Positions 1 through 9,444 are shown, counted from the first letter of the stretch. The stretch is 64,000 nt of DNA from Nitrosomonas sp. (GCA_017984435.1 JAGNZK010000008.1:1-64000), one strand, 5' to 3'. Program-made: numbers and translations. Notes: generated by a model from the letters alone, not told the origin.

Positions 1-205
1 GGTTTGCCGCGCCATTCGATAATCCGATCCAGAGCGCGCGTAACGCGCTCTGATGGAAGCGATACGTCCACTTCGATTTCCAACCCTTCACGATTGAAGT
101 CATCCAGTACATTAAAATGTTCGAAATGACCTACCATTGGAGAGTTGATCAGCCATGAAATCCATCGATCATGTGTCATTGGGCCGTTCTGGCACAGTCA
201 AGAAT
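1..205 (-). pseudogene. IS3-family transposase (OrfB) remnant, cut by window edge
   Basis: The reverse strand reads as the catalytic core of an IS3-type DDE transposase: an ERPNDT stretch, SMDFMADQL, GRSFRTF, then NVLDDFNREGLEIEVD and a segment ending RIIEWRGKP at the window edge. Two lesions are visible. A TGA stands where the family has the Trp of the WSMDF motif. An extra T in the run after RSFRT shifts the frame, so NVLDDFNRE continues in another frame. The gene runs off the left edge, so only its middle is visible, and no terminal repeat can be seen. The copy is almost certainly inactive. Right limit is approximate, where similarity to the family fades. Confidence 0.75.
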
Positions 206-260
206 TATTGTAAGCGCATCAGTCTTACAAAATACAGGAGAGATTATTTGTGTAGCTCTT

Positions 261-725
261 TTAGTGCATGGTAGAAACAAAATCTAAAACTTCTTGTACA
301 TGATCAGCTACTTTAACATCGCGCCATTCCTTTCTTAATATACCTTCAACATCGATCACAAAAGTACTACGTCCAATACCAAGAACCTGCTTACCATACA
401 TATTTTTCATTTTGAGAACATCAAATAGCTTACAGACTGTCTCCTCTGAATCACTTAGCAATTCAAAAGGAAATTCCATTTTTTCTTTAAATTTTTCATG
501 TGATTCTATACTGTCACGAGAGACACCAACTATTATGCAATTTCTCTCAGTGAATGCACCCCAGTTATCACGAAAATCTTGACCTTCCGTCGTACATCCA
601 GGTGTATCATCTTTTGGATAAAAATAAATGACCAAGTTCTTTCCACTATTATCTGCTAGTGAAAACATTTTTCCATTGGTTGAAGGTAATACGAAATTAT
701 CTACAGGATAATTAAGCTTAAACAT
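261..725 (-). CDS. bcp: Thioredoxin-dependent peroxiredoxin, Bcp/PrxQ family
   Basis: This 154-aa AhpC/TSA-fold protein reduces peroxides. The peroxidatic cysteine is C44 in the motif FYPKDDTPGCTTEGQDFRD. E. coli Bcp has its resolving cysteine five residues later; here that position is Q49, so the usual intrahelical disulfide cannot form. Two other cysteines are present, C63 and C98; C98 (SDSEETVCKLFDV) sits where E. coli Bcp has its third cysteine. The enzyme may therefore use an atypical partner or a one-Cys cycle (inference). The length is normal for the family and no signal peptide is seen. An AAGAGA-like ribosome site precedes the ATG. It lies 137 nt beyond ccmI on the same strand, perhaps as the distal gene of that run. 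Confidence 0.85.
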   Translation of the reverse strand: MFKLNYPVDNFVLPSTNGKMFSLADNSGKNLVIYFYPKDDTPGCTTEGQDFRDNWGAFTERNCIIVGVSRDSIESHEKFKEKMEFPFELLSDSEETVCKLFDVLKMKNMYGKQVLGIGRSTFVIDVEGILRKEWRDVKVADHVQEVLDFVSTMH

Positions 726-862
726 TAGTCTCTTATAAAATGTGAACTTATCGATATATGTCTTATATCTCGAATTGTATTCTGTACTCTAATTGGCGAA
801 ATACCGTCACAAAAGCCGAAAACTTGCTTTCATGAGTCTTTTGTTTCCTTCCACATTTAAAT

Positions 863-2206
863 TTATGGAATTTGTTTATCAATCACGATAGCAATATTAT
901 TATTGCCAATCTGAACAGGTTGACTAAAACCTTGAAGATCTCCGCTCGCAGGAACGGCCTGCCCAGACTTAGAAATTCTCGCTTCAATAATTACCTCAGG
1001 AAAGCTGGATATCTTCATGTTGGGTACCATTGCCATCTCATCTGTCAATGTGAAGGTCGCTGGAAGATCATTCGCTTTCAAGCGCAAAATAGCCAAGGGC
1101 ATTTTAGGTCCCGTTTTAGCACGCGCATAAATAAACAGCGTATCATTAGGTAAAGCTTTTGACGCCAACTCTTTACTAATAGTTACTTGCCCAGAAATTG
1201 AGATTGATACGGGTACGGCAGGTGTAGTTGCTACAGTTACTGGATTCCTTTCAGGTTGAACATCATCAGTCTGTTGTGATTCCGATGCTTTAGCCTGCTG
1301 CTCTTCTGATGCCACTGATCCTTTTTTACCTCCTGCAGCCAATAATTTAGCTTCATTAATACCTTCCTGAACTGATTTAGCCAGCTGCGAATCAGCAGGA
1401 ACCAATCCCAGTAATTTTTCCCAATGTGCTGCGGCTTGCTCAAACTTCTCTTGCTCAAACTCAGCTGTTCCTGCCAAAGCTAATGCTTTCGGATATTGTG
1501 GATCAATGCTCAAAGCTTGATAAATCAGCTCCGTTGGTTTACCTGCCAAGTTTCCTTGGTTTTTCATTGCTAGTACGTCGGCATAATCACTAAGTATCTG
1601 AGGATTATTAGGAGCCAGCTCTGCTAATTTTGCATAGGTATTACTGGCATCAGCATAACGTTCCATAATCGCATAAGTTCGACCCAACATTATCCACCCT
1701 TCTATATCTTCAGGATTTTTATCTAGCCGTGCAATAAGATTTTCTAAAACGGATGAGAAATTATCATGCCCTGCGGGGGAATTATCGCCGCCACGATTCA
1801 TTTGCGTTGCATTGGCAAGCTGTGCTTGCGGCAATAATCCTCGTGTATCTCCAATTACCAAATACAGAAAAACTGCAGCAAGTGGCAAAATTAGCACTAT
1901 AACAACCGATGTCGCTATATTATAAATACTCTTATTCTTTTTAATGGCCATCTTTTCTCCCTCAGGAACATCTTGTAGCATGCGCTGCTGAAGTTCTTGC
2001 TTACTTTTATTATATTGTTCCTGAGTTAAAATATCATTTTCTAAATCATTACCAAGCTCGGTTAATTGATCACGATAAACGGTTATATTCACAGCATCAT
2101 GTTCTAAATTTTCCTGCTCGGTATCCCTACCCCTCAATAGAGTAGGAACTATAAATAACAAAGCTGTTACAATAAAAATACCAGAAATAATCCAGAATGA
2201 CGTCAT
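863..2206 (-). CDS. ccmI: Cytochrome c biogenesis protein CcmI (CycH)
   Basis: CcmI holds apocytochrome c and presents it to the CcmF/CcmH heme ligase in the inner membrane. The 447-aa product has a first membrane helix at about residues 4-24, a cytoplasmic loop with charged heptads, a second helix near 95-118, TPR-type repeats at about 160-285 (typical A/L/Y spacing, for example EGWIMLGRTYAIMERYADA), a low-complexity linker near 290-325, and a C-terminal periplasmic beta-rich domain from about 335. This is the long, two-part form of the family. Its ATG overlaps the ccmH stop by 4 nt, so translation is probably coupled. It is the last gene of the ccm run. Confidence 0.9.
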   Translation of the reverse strand: MTSFWIISGIFIVTALLFIVPTLLRGRDTEQENLEHDAVNITVYRDQLTELGNDLENDILTQEQYNKSKQELQQRMLQDVPEGEKMAIKKNKSIYNIATSVVIVLILPLAAVFLYLVIGDTRGLLPQAQLANATQMNRGGDNSPAGHDNFSSVLENLIARLDKNPEDIEGWIMLGRTYAIMERYADASNTYAKLAELAPNNPQILSDYADVLAMKNQGNLAGKPTELIYQALSIDPQYPKALALAGTAEFEQEKFEQAAAHWEKLLGLVPADSQLAKSVQEGINEAKLLAAGGKKGSVASEEQQAKASESQQTDDVQPERNPVTVATTPAVPVSISISGQVTISKELASKALPNDTLFIYARAKTGPKMPLAILRLKANDLPATFTLTDEMAMVPNMKISSFPEVIIEARISKSGQAVPASGDLQGFSQPVQIGNNNIAIVIDKQIP

Positions 2207-2730
2207 ACGTTCTTACCTTTATTTTCGTTCAGTAAAGCCTCAGCTTTCTTGAGCTGCACTTCTGATAGGGATACTTCTTCCATCTGTTCGCGTCGACGTC
2301 TGAGATAAACTATCAATGTTCCGAGTCCAATGATGAATAAAACAATAGGACCAAACCATAAAAATATTGTTGTTGGTTTCATAGGCGGATTGTAAAGAAC
2401 AAAATCACCATACCGATCGACTAAAAACTGTACGATTTCCTGATCAGTCTTGTTCGCTTTAATCTGTTCGCGGATCTCACGCCTTATATCATTAGAAAAA
2501 TCGGCGCGAGAATCAGCAATAGACTCATTCTGACAAACCAAACAACGCAAATCCATTGTTAACGCTAACATTCTTTTCTCAACTACTGGATCCTCCGCTA
2601 CCGGAATGGCTTCTTTTGACCAACTTACTGAAGGAATAATAAGCAATAAAAAGAAAAGAGTAATTAATCTTTTTACACTACTGAGCTGTCGCGATACGAC
2701 AAAATGACACAAATCATGAGGTTTAAACAT
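2203..2730 (-). CDS. ccmH: Cytochrome c maturation protein CcmH (CcmL type)
   Basis: This 175-aa membrane-anchored thiol reductase acts on the CXXCH heme site of apocytochrome c. The family signature LRCLVCQNESIADS gives redox cysteines C63 and C66. A signal-like hydrophobic stretch lies at about 20-37 and a second membrane helix near 118-140, followed by RRRR. The stretch before residue 20 (MFKPHDLCHFVVSRQ) is longer and more polar than usual, so the true start could be downstream, but no good ATG or GTG lies before the signal segment. It sits 13 nt after ccmG and overlaps ccmI by 4 nt. It covers only the CcmH N-terminal domain of E. coli; the TPR part is the separate ccmI gene. Confidence 0.9.
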   Translation of the reverse strand: MFKPHDLCHFVVSRQLSSVKRLITLFFLLLIIPSVSWSKEAIPVAEDPVVEKRMLALTMDLRCLVCQNESIADSRADFSNDIRREIREQIKANKTDQEIVQFLVDRYGDFVLYNPPMKPTTIFLWFGPIVLFIIGLGTLIVYLRRRREQMEEVSLSEVQLKKAEALLNENKGKNV

Positions 2731-2743
2731 ATGAGATAAGTTA

Positions 2744-3271
2744 CTAAGCCTTCTGTAATTCGATAATGAGCGGAATAATTGTTTTTTGTAATGAATCTAC
2801 TGTTACTGGCCCAATTTGTTTATGCCTTATAATTCCATTCTTATCAATCACATAAGTTTCAGGAACTCCGTAAACACCGTAATCAATTCCAACTTTTCCA
2901 TCCAAGTCAACAATACTGATCGTATAAGGATCACCATATCGTTTCAACCATTGCACTGCAGTAGTACTCTCATCTTTATAGTTGAGACCATAGATCGGAA
3001 CAATACCAGAATTGGCCAGCTGCACTAGTAGTGGGTGTTCATCTCGACACGCAACACACCATGATGCCCATACATTCAGCAACCAAACTTTGCCAAGATT
3101 ATCTCCTGATGCCATAACCTTATCGGGTTCATGCAAATGATTGAGCTGAAACACTGGTGCGGGCTTATCAATTAGCGGCGATGGAACCTGCCGTGGATTC
3201 AAAGTAAGGCCAACCAGTAAAAATGCCGCCAGTACTATAAAAGCAAATAATGGGATTAAATATCGCATCAT
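2744..3271 (-). CDS. ccmG: Thiol:disulfide interchange protein CcmG (DsbE)
   Basis: Periplasmic thioredoxin-fold protein that keeps apocytochrome cysteines reduced for heme attachment. The 175-aa sequence begins with a single uncleaved membrane anchor at about residues 4-22. The active site WASWCVACRDEHP gives C72 and C75. The segment GVYGVPETYVIDKNGIIRHK carries the cis-proline and matches the CcmG/ResA acidic groove region. The ATG overlaps the ccmF stop by 4 nt. Everything expected of the family is present and the length is normal. Confidence 0.93.
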   Translation of the reverse strand: MMRYLIPLFAFIVLAAFLLVGLTLNPRQVPSPLIDKPAPVFQLNHLHEPDKVMASGDNLGKVWLLNVWASWCVACRDEHPLLVQLANSGIVPIYGLNYKDESTTAVQWLKRYGDPYTISIVDLDGKVGIDYGVYGVPETYVIDKNGIIRHKQIGPVTVDSLQKTIIPLIIELQKA

Positions 3272-5322
3272 ACTTTTCTTGACTCCGTAACCAATTCAGA
3301 GTTACTGACTGACGATATAACTGTTGCGGGGATTCCCTCCCGCGGCTCCGTTGCTTCCTCATTTCTGGCAGGAGCAGAACTTGTTTTGCTAATTTTCAAA
3401 CGATAGCGACGATCCGTTACAGAAAGTATCCCGCCAATTGCCATCAATAAACATCCCATCCAGATCCAATCAACGAAAGGTTTATGATATGCACGAACTA
3501 CCCAAGCATTATTGGCTAATGGCTCACCCAAAGCCACATAAAGATCTCTAAATAGACCTGTATCAATCGCTGCCTCTGTCATTGCCATACCTGATGCATT
3601 ATAGGTACGTTTCTCAGGATGCATAGTACGAATGACTTTATCATCCTTAATGACATCAATATCACCACGGACCGCTTTATAATTAGGGCCAACAGTGTCG
3701 CTTACCCCATTAAACTGAAATATGTACCCGCCAACAGTGACCTTGCTCCCAACATCCATGCGGACATCTTTCTCAGTTTCGTATCCGTTCACCAATGTTA
3801 CGCCAATAATAAATACAGCCACACCCAAGTGTGCACAGTGCATGCCATAATAACTTCTAGATTGTCTGGCTAAGCGAGCAAACAGATTACCTTGTCCACT
3901 ATTGCTCAAGCGGTGCTTCAAGTTAACAAATGCACATACAATTATCCAGAAAGCCAACAGTAAACCGAAGCTGACCAACGGTTTCCATTCACCTATCAAA
4001 TAGGGGGTAATCAAAGCAGAAACCACACTCACAGCAAAGGCCCAACGCAAACGAACTACTAATGTAGGCAAGCTCATTTGCTTCCAGCGCGATATAGGAC
4101 CTACACCAATCAGAAAAATCGCTGGCGTCATGATCGGTACAAATACTGCTTCGAAGTAAGGAGGACCTACAGACAATTTTCCAAGATTCAGTGCATCTAT
4201 AATCAGCGGATAAAGTGTTCCTAGCAAAACGCTGCTCGCTGCAACCAGCAGTAGTAAATTATTAGCAAGTAGTAATGATTCGCGTGACAGCAGATCAAAC
4301 TTCCCGCCTAAACCAACTTTAGGTGCACGCCATGCAAATAATAATAATGAACAACTAATGACTATGACTAAGAACGCCAAAATAAATACGCCACGTGCTG
4401 GATCTGTTGCAAAAGCATGTACTGAAGTTAACACACCGGATCGTACCAAGAATGTTCCCAGTAAGCTTAGTCCAAATGTACTTATCGCCAATAAAACTGT
4501 CCAACTTTTAAAGCTACCACGTTTTTCAGTAACCGCTAATGAATGAACTAGTGCCGTACCAACCAGCCAAGGCATAAATGATGCATTTTCTACAGGATCC
4601 CAAAACCACCACCCCCCCCAACCTAGCTCGTAATAAGCCCACCAGCTACCGAGCATAATTCCAATAGTCAAGAAAACCCAAGCAATGATCGTCCAAGGAC
4701 GTGACCAGCGTGCCCAAGTTGCATCCAGTTTTCCACTGAGTAGTGCTGCAATAGCAAAAGCAAAAGCAACTGAAAAACCCACATAACCCATATAAAGCAT
4801 CGGCGGATGTATCACCATACCGGCATCTTGTAGCAAAGGGTTTAAGTCACTACCTTCCAAGGCTGCAGGCAATAGGCGATCAAACGGGTTTGAAGTAAAT
4901 AACATGAACAACAAGAAACCCACACTGATAAGTCCCAGAACACCCAGAACACGTGCCACAATATCATCCGGTAATTGCTTACTAAAAACACTAACAGCAA
5001 CAGACCAACTTGCCAACATCAATACCCACAATAATAAAGAGCCCTCGTGAGAGCCCCATGTAGCCGCCACTCGAAAATGAAAAGGTAATTCTGAGTTTGA
5101 GTTCTGCGCCACATTCATCACTGAGAAATCACTGCTGACAAAAGAGTATCCCAAGCACAAGAAAGCAATTAAAACAAAAACAAACTGACCTTGCACCACT
5201 GGTCTGGCTAATGCCATCCATGATGAAATACCACGTGCCGCACCAATGATAGGTAGAGTTCCTTGGGTTATGGCTAAAAGGAGAGCGAGAATTAAGGAGA
5301 AGTTACCAATTTCTGGGATCAT
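3268..5322 (-). CDS. ccmF: Heme lyase subunit CcmF
   Basis: Large polytopic inner-membrane protein (684 aa) of the heme handling family. It takes heme from CcmE and, with CcmH/CcmI, forms the thioether bonds. The tryptophan-rich WWD motif GWGGWWFWDPVENASFMPWL is visible near residue 235, with many hydrophobic helices before and after it and a large periplasmic loop at about 530-610 (NGYETEKDVRMDVGSKV and following). The polar C-terminal tail after the last helix (about 645-684) is a bit longer than in short homologues. It follows ccmE by about 75 nt and is coupled to ccmG by a 4-nt overlap. Confidence 0.95.
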   Translation of the reverse strand: MIPEIGNFSLILALLLAITQGTLPIIGAARGISSWMALARPVVQGQFVFVLIAFLCLGYSFVSSDFSVMNVAQNSNSELPFHFRVAATWGSHEGSLLLWVLMLASWSVAVSVFSKQLPDDIVARVLGVLGLISVGFLLFMLFTSNPFDRLLPAALEGSDLNPLLQDAGMVIHPPMLYMGYVGFSVAFAFAIAALLSGKLDATWARWSRPWTIIAWVFLTIGIMLGSWWAYYELGWGGWWFWDPVENASFMPWLVGTALVHSLAVTEKRGSFKSWTVLLAISTFGLSLLGTFLVRSGVLTSVHAFATDPARGVFILAFLVIVISCSLLLFAWRAPKVGLGGKFDLLSRESLLLANNLLLLVAASSVLLGTLYPLIIDALNLGKLSVGPPYFEAVFVPIMTPAIFLIGVGPISRWKQMSLPTLVVRLRWAFAVSVVSALITPYLIGEWKPLVSFGLLLAFWIIVCAFVNLKHRLSNSGQGNLFARLARQSRSYYGMHCAHLGVAVFIIGVTLVNGYETEKDVRMDVGSKVTVGGYIFQFNGVSDTVGPNYKAVRGDIDVIKDDKVIRTMHPEKRTYNASGMAMTEAAIDTGLFRDLYVALGEPLANNAWVVRAYHKPFVDWIWMGCLLMAIGGILSVTDRRYRLKISKTSSAPARNEEATEPREGIPATVISSVSNSELVTESRKV

Positions 5323-5396
5323 AATTTTTATATTAAAAGTTAATGATTATGAGGAATTAAAACCATATGCATGGACATTAAAATAATGCCCATAAA

Positions 5397-5846
5397 TCAC
5401 TGTACTAAGGACGCCTTCTGTGCCTTGGCTGCTTGTTCTAAAGCTTCCGCGGCTTCAGGCGGCATATAATTTTCATCGTGCTTGGCCAGTACTTCGTCAG
5501 CTTCGAAAATACCATTGGCAGATATTTTTCCTTGTGCAACGATACCTTTACCTTCTCTAAATAAATCTGGAAGAATACCTGTATATACAACTGGAATAGT
5601 CTGGATTGTATCTGTCACTGCAAAGCGTACAGTCGTACTATGGTCTTCACGCTTAACACTACCTTCTTCAACTAATCCGCCAATACGAAAGCTTTTTCCT
5701 ATCGGTGCTTCTTTTGCAATAACTTGTGATGGGCTAAAGAAAAAAACCAGATTACTTTGAAAAGCATTCAGTACCAAAATAGAAGCAACACCTAATGCAG
5801 CGACTCCTGATGCAATAATTGCAAGTTTTTTATGACGGGGTTTCAT
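5397..5846 (-). CDS. ccmE: Periplasmic heme chaperone CcmE
   Basis: CcmE binds heme covalently and passes it to CcmF. The 149-aa product has one N-terminal membrane anchor (about residues 8-30), an OB-fold beta barrel, and the heme-binding motif [10 protein letters not shown] with the ligating histidine at H123 and the conserved tyrosine at Y127. That makes it the usual histidine-type CcmE rather than the cysteine variant. The start overlaps the end of ccmD by 17 nt. The tail after the motif is rich in Ala and Glu. Confidence 0.95.
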   Translation of the reverse strand: MKPRHKKLAIIASGVAALGVASILVLNAFQSNLVFFFSPSQVIAKEAPIGKSFRIGGLVEEGSVKREDHSTTVRFAVTDTIQTIPVVYTGILPDLFREGKGIVAQGKISANGIFEADEVLAKHDENYMPPEAAEALEQAAKAQKASLVQ

Positions 5847-6027
5847 TTTTTGTCTCTTTTTTATTTATGTCGTGAATGAGACCATATTGCCTCTCTAAAG
5901 TTCGGCGGCGATTCGAAATTAGCAAAATTTCACCGATTATACAAACAAATGCCACAACATACGAACCCCAAACATAGAGTCCATATCCACCCATTGAAAA
6001 AAACTCTGACATACTCGACCAACTCAT
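5830..6027 (-). CDS. ccmD: Heme exporter protein CcmD
   Basis: Small single-span membrane protein that helps release holo-CcmE from the CcmABC complex. I chose the ATG at 6027 (protein begins [10 protein letters not shown], 65 aa) over the upstream possibility at 6063. This ATG overlaps the ccmC stop by 4 nt, has a GAAAGGGG ribosome site upstream, and gives the normal family length. One membrane helix follows the motif [15 protein letters not shown], typical of CcmD, and a charged cytoplasmic tail (RRRTLERQ) comes next. The end overlaps ccmE by 17 nt. Confidence 0.88.
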   Translation of the reverse strand: MSWSSMSEFFSMGGYGLYVWGSYVVAFVCIIGEILLISNRRRTLERQYGLIHDINKKETKNETPS

Positions 6028-6770
6028 TGTATGGCCCCTTTCTTTTGTAGTTCTGCCACCCATGCGGTATGGCTTTCTCGCTCGAGAATAATGACACGTG
6101 TACGTTTTAGTATTACCACAATGGAGTACATCCAGCTTGCCAGCACCATAATAAGCATACCCATCAACATAGTGGTTGCCATAGAAGGCGCTTGATTAAC
6201 ACTTACTGACGCTCCCTGATGTAAGGTATTCCACCATTGCACCGAGAAATAGATAATTGGAATATTGATTACACCGACCAGAGCTATGATTGCACCTGCT
6301 TTATCAGCACGACGCGGGTCATCAATGGCTGCTTGTAAAGACATAAAGCCAATATAAAGAAATAACAAAATTAATTCGGAGGTTAAGCGTGCATCCCATA
6401 CCCACCATGTTCCCCACATAGGCTTTCCCCAGAGTGCGCCGGTCCATAATGCAATAAAGGTAAACATGGCACCTGTCGGTGCAATTGCTGTTGCGAACAT
6501 GGAAGAAAGTCGTGTATTGAAAGCCAAACCAATACCTGCCCAAAAAGCCATCACAACATAAAGAAACATCGACATCCATGCTGCGGGCACATGAATAAAG
6601 ATAATTCGATAAGCTTCACCCTGTTGAAAATCAGTAGGTGCTACAAAGAAACCAACATAAAGCCCAGCCATCAGTAACACCACCGCAGCAAAAACAAATA
6701 TTGGAATCATTTTTCCCGCTAGTGAGTAAAAACTTGCGGGAGAAGAGTATTTGAACCAATTAATAGCCAT
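6024..6770 (-). CDS. ccmC: Heme exporter / heme-handling protein CcmC
   Basis: Six-helix membrane protein (248 aa) that binds heme at the outer face of the inner membrane and loads it onto CcmE. The WWD heme domain GTWWVWDARLTSELILLFL is at about residues 120-140. Flanking histidines for heme ligation are plausible in IIFIHVPAAWMS (near 60) and NTLHQGASV (near 185). The length is normal. It starts 187 nt after ccmB; that gap is AT-rich with no gene I can support, so ccmC may have its own promoter. The stop overlaps the ccmD ATG. Confidence 0.95.
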   Translation of the reverse strand: MAINWFKYSSPASFYSLAGKMIPIFVFAAVVLLMAGLYVGFFVAPTDFQQGEAYRIIFIHVPAAWMSMFLYVVMAFWAGIGLAFNTRLSSMFATAIAPTGAMFTFIALWTGALWGKPMWGTWWVWDARLTSELILLFLYIGFMSLQAAIDDPRRADKAGAIIALVGVINIPIIYFSVQWWNTLHQGASVSVNQAPSMATTMLMGMLIMVLASWMYSIVVILKRTRVIILERESHTAWVAELQKKGAIQ

Positions 6771-6957
6771 ATAAAATTTTAGAATTCTTCAGATTAAATT
6801 TGGGCTCTGAACTTGACCCTAATTTTTGTAGTCGCCAATTCTATACTAAAAACACAAAATCAAGAATTGATTTCTATTAGCAAATTCAGCGCATTGAAAG
6901 TTTCAAAAAACACAATCCCAACAAAAAAAACAATTACTTACAGTCATCGCCAAGAAT

Positions 6958-7626
6958 CTATTCTAGCGAAACTCGTAATGAAGAAGCCGCCGCCCATGGT
7001 GCAAAAACCAGTGATACCAAGAGAAATGCACCTATCAATGATAAATGGGCATCAAATCCAACACCTGCCATGTTAGCTTCAACCGCCCCAGCACCAAAAA
7101 TCAGTATAGGAATATATAAAGGCAAAACTAACAACGAAACTAATACACCACCACCTCGTAATCCTAAAGTCAGTGCTGCACCAATTGCCCCGATTAAACT
7201 TAATACCGGAGTACCCAGCAATAAAGTTGCGGTTAAAACAAGCAATGCATCCGTCGGCAAATCATACTGAATACCTAATACAGGTGCCATCAATACGAGT
7301 GGTACTCCTGTCACCAACCAATGTGCCAAAGTTTTTCCAAGCACTAAAAATGATAATGACTGAGGCGATAGCAACATCTGTTCTAATGTACCATCCAAGT
7401 AATCATTAGAAAACATTCTACCTAGAGACAACATCGAAGCCAATAAAGCTGCAACCCAAACCACACCGGGCGCCATTGTTCGCAACATATTCATTTCCGG
7501 CCCCACACTTAACGGAAATAGGCTGACTACGATGATAAAGAAAAACAAAGTCGTTAATACATCTGACTGACGTCGTATCGCCAGTAACAAGTCGCGTTTG
7601 ATTATCCACATAAACATATATATCAA
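6958..7626 (-). CDS. ccmB: Heme exporter ABC permease CcmB
   Basis: Membrane partner (222 aa) of the ATPase CcmA in the CcmAB transporter, which drives release of holo-CcmE from CcmC. Six hydrophobic helices are apparent. The segment LGRMFSNDYLDGTLEQMLLSP near residues 70-90 is the conserved cytoplasmic loop of CcmB that contacts CcmA. The ATG overlaps the ccmA stop by 4 nt. No lesion is seen and the length is that of the family. Confidence 0.93.
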   Translation of the reverse strand: MIYMFMWIIKRDLLLAIRRQSDVLTTLFFFIIVVSLFPLSVGPEMNMLRTMAPGVVWVAALLASMLSLGRMFSNDYLDGTLEQMLLSPQSLSFLVLGKTLAHWLVTGVPLVLMAPVLGIQYDLPTDALLVLTATLLLGTPVLSLIGAIGAALTLGLRGGGVLVSLLVLPLYIPILIFGAGAVEANMAGVGFDAHLSLIGAFLLVSLVFAPWAAASSLRVSLE

Positions 7627-8237
7627 GCCAGTTGCAACTGCATAATGGATGCGACTGCAATCTCAATTTCCTGGTGCGTTGTCATCACCACCATACCACC
7701 TTGCTGCAAATGTTGTTCCAATAGCTCCTGAATCAATTTAACCGCCATTACGTCCAACGCTACTAAGGGTTCATCTAAAACCCATAAAGGTGTTTTACAA
7801 ACAAGCAAACGGGCCAATGCTACACGGCGTTTCTGACCTTGTGATAAAACCTTAACGGGAAGTGTCTCTCTGCCACGCAAACCGATATGTCTAAGAGCCT
7901 CGTTTGCTTCAGCAATACTAACTTCAAAACCAGAAAGTGCACTTGAGATACGTAAATTTTCAATAACCGTTAGATCATCTTTAGTGCCACTTAAATGACC
8001 AATGTATGTCACAGCAGCAAAATAATCTCCATTCAAAGAGCGGATAGCCGTGCCACACCAATGAATTTCTCCGGCGGCAGGGTTTGACAACCCACATAGC
8101 ATGCGTAACAAACTGGTCTTACCACTACCATTAGGGCCACGCACTTGCATTAAGCCACCCGCCTCAAGAGAAAAATTGACGTCCTTAAAAAGCTCGCGAT
8201 CGCCGCGAACGCATGCGAGATTAATCCCTTGCAACAT
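7623..8237 (-). CDS. ccmA: Heme exporter ABC ATPase CcmA
   Basis: Cytoplasmic ATPase (204 aa) of the CcmAB complex. Walker A is GPNGSGKTS (residues 34-42), the ABC signature appears as LSQGQKRRVALARLL near 130-145 with Q in place of the usual second G, as is common in CcmA, and Walker B is LWVLDEPLVALD, with the switch histidine in TTHQE near the C-terminus. It is the first gene of the ccm run, which is transcribed leftward; 131 nt separate it from the carbonic anhydrase gene, and the run promoter should lie there. Confidence 0.95.
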   Translation of the reverse strand: MLQGINLACVRGDRELFKDVNFSLEAGGLMQVRGPNGSGKTSLLRMLCGLSNPAAGEIHWCGTAIRSLNGDYFAAVTYIGHLSGTKDDLTVIENLRISSALSGFEVSIAEANEALRHIGLRGRETLPVKVLSQGQKRRVALARLLVCKTPLWVLDEPLVALDVMAVKLIQELLEQHLQQGGMVVMTTHQEIEIAVASIMQLQLA

Positions 8238-8369
8238 TATTTTGGCTAATCAGTGAAATAAAAGCGAGAGATTATAGCGCATTGAAGATACTTGTAGCAT
8301 TGATGAAGCAGCAACTAAGTAAAAAAACAAATAACTGTTCTGATTGATAACAAGTAAACATCATTAAAC

Positions 8370-9146
8370 TCAAGCGATGAGTTCAACTTTACCGGTATTC
8401 AGATGATATATCCCACCTACAATACGAATTCTCTTGTGATCGTGATAAGCATCCAGGATAGGCGTTTTGTCTCTGAGTCTTTCGACAGTCATGATGACAT
8501 TCATTCTGGTTATATTGATCAAGCGGCTGCTAGATCTGTCATTGACAGACCTGACTGCAGGCGCTATCGCACTCGCCAATAACTGAATATGGCCAGGGAA
8601 ATCCTTGTGATGATCAACCGCATCCACGGCTGCTTTAACAGCGCCACAGCCTTCATGGCCAAGAACCATGATGAGTGGCGTATTCAGCACAACAACTGAA
8701 AATTCAATTGTGGCAATATTATCGTTATTCAAGTAATTGCCGGCTCCACGCGCAATAAACAAATCGCCCTGTGCTTCATCAAAGCAGTGTTCCGGACTGA
8801 CTCTGGAGTCAGAACAACCCAATATGGTGGCATACGGATTCTGTCCGCTGATTAGTGCCGACCGAATATCATGAAAATCCAATGACTTGGATTTTCCTGA
8901 AACGTAGCGCTCGTTGCCTTGCATCAACCTTTCCAATGCTTGATCCGGTGTTAACACATTTTCCGGTTTAGGTGGAATTTTCCGAGGCGTTTCAACAGGC
9001 ATATTCTCACCAGTACTTGCGATTCCGGTACGGGATATTCCCAGACTTACAGCCGATGCTGCGGATAATTTGAGAAACGATCGCTTACTAATACATAAGT
9101 TGGTGTCTTCATTCTGATTATTATTTTGTTCACATCGATAACACAT
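8370..9146 (-). CDS. Exported beta-class carbonic anhydrase
   Basis: Zinc enzyme (258 aa) interconverting CO2 and bicarbonate. The zinc ligands are C111 and D113 with R115 in the motif GCSDSRVSP, then H164 and C167 in LGHEGCGAVKAA. Ahead of the enzyme domain is a leader: a polar Cys- and Asn-rich start, then SKRSFLKLSAASAVSLG, which looks like a Tat signal with KR in place of RR, then a Pro-rich linker. This suggests a periplasmic enzyme (inference; KR leaders may go by Sec or Tat). It may supply CO2 or bicarbonate or buffer the periplasm. It is transcribed divergently from the small secreted protein at 9445. Confidence 0.88.
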   Translation of the reverse strand: MCYRCEQNNNQNEDTNLCISKRSFLKLSAASAVSLGISRTGIASTGENMPVETPRKIPPKPENVLTPDQALERLMQGNERYVSGKSKSLDFHDIRSALISGQNPYATILGCSDSRVSPEHCFDEAQGDLFIARGAGNYLNNDNIATIEFSVVVLNTPLIMVLGHEGCGAVKAAVDAVDHHKDFPGHIQLLASAIAPAVRSVNDRSSSRLINITRMNVIMTVERLRDKTPILDAYHDHKRIRIVGGIYHLNTGKVELIA

Positions 9147-9444
9147 TAAAAAACCTTATTTCCAGAATTAACAAAACTATTCATTTTATACCTTCTCATA
9201 TGACAAGTTATCAATTAGACAAAATTCCGTCTTTCTTTTATTTTATCCAATCTGATTTATCACTTTGCCTGTTTATCAGTAAAACTAAATTGTCAATAAT
9301 GTTTAGAATTTGATTTTCGAGTATACTGCCTCGCTGCAAGAATTATCCAGTAAAAGTAAAAAATTACCTGGAAGCAATGTGTTAACAAAGAATATAAAAT
9401 TACATATTTATAAATAATGAATTGGCGTTTGCCAGGGAGAGTGT

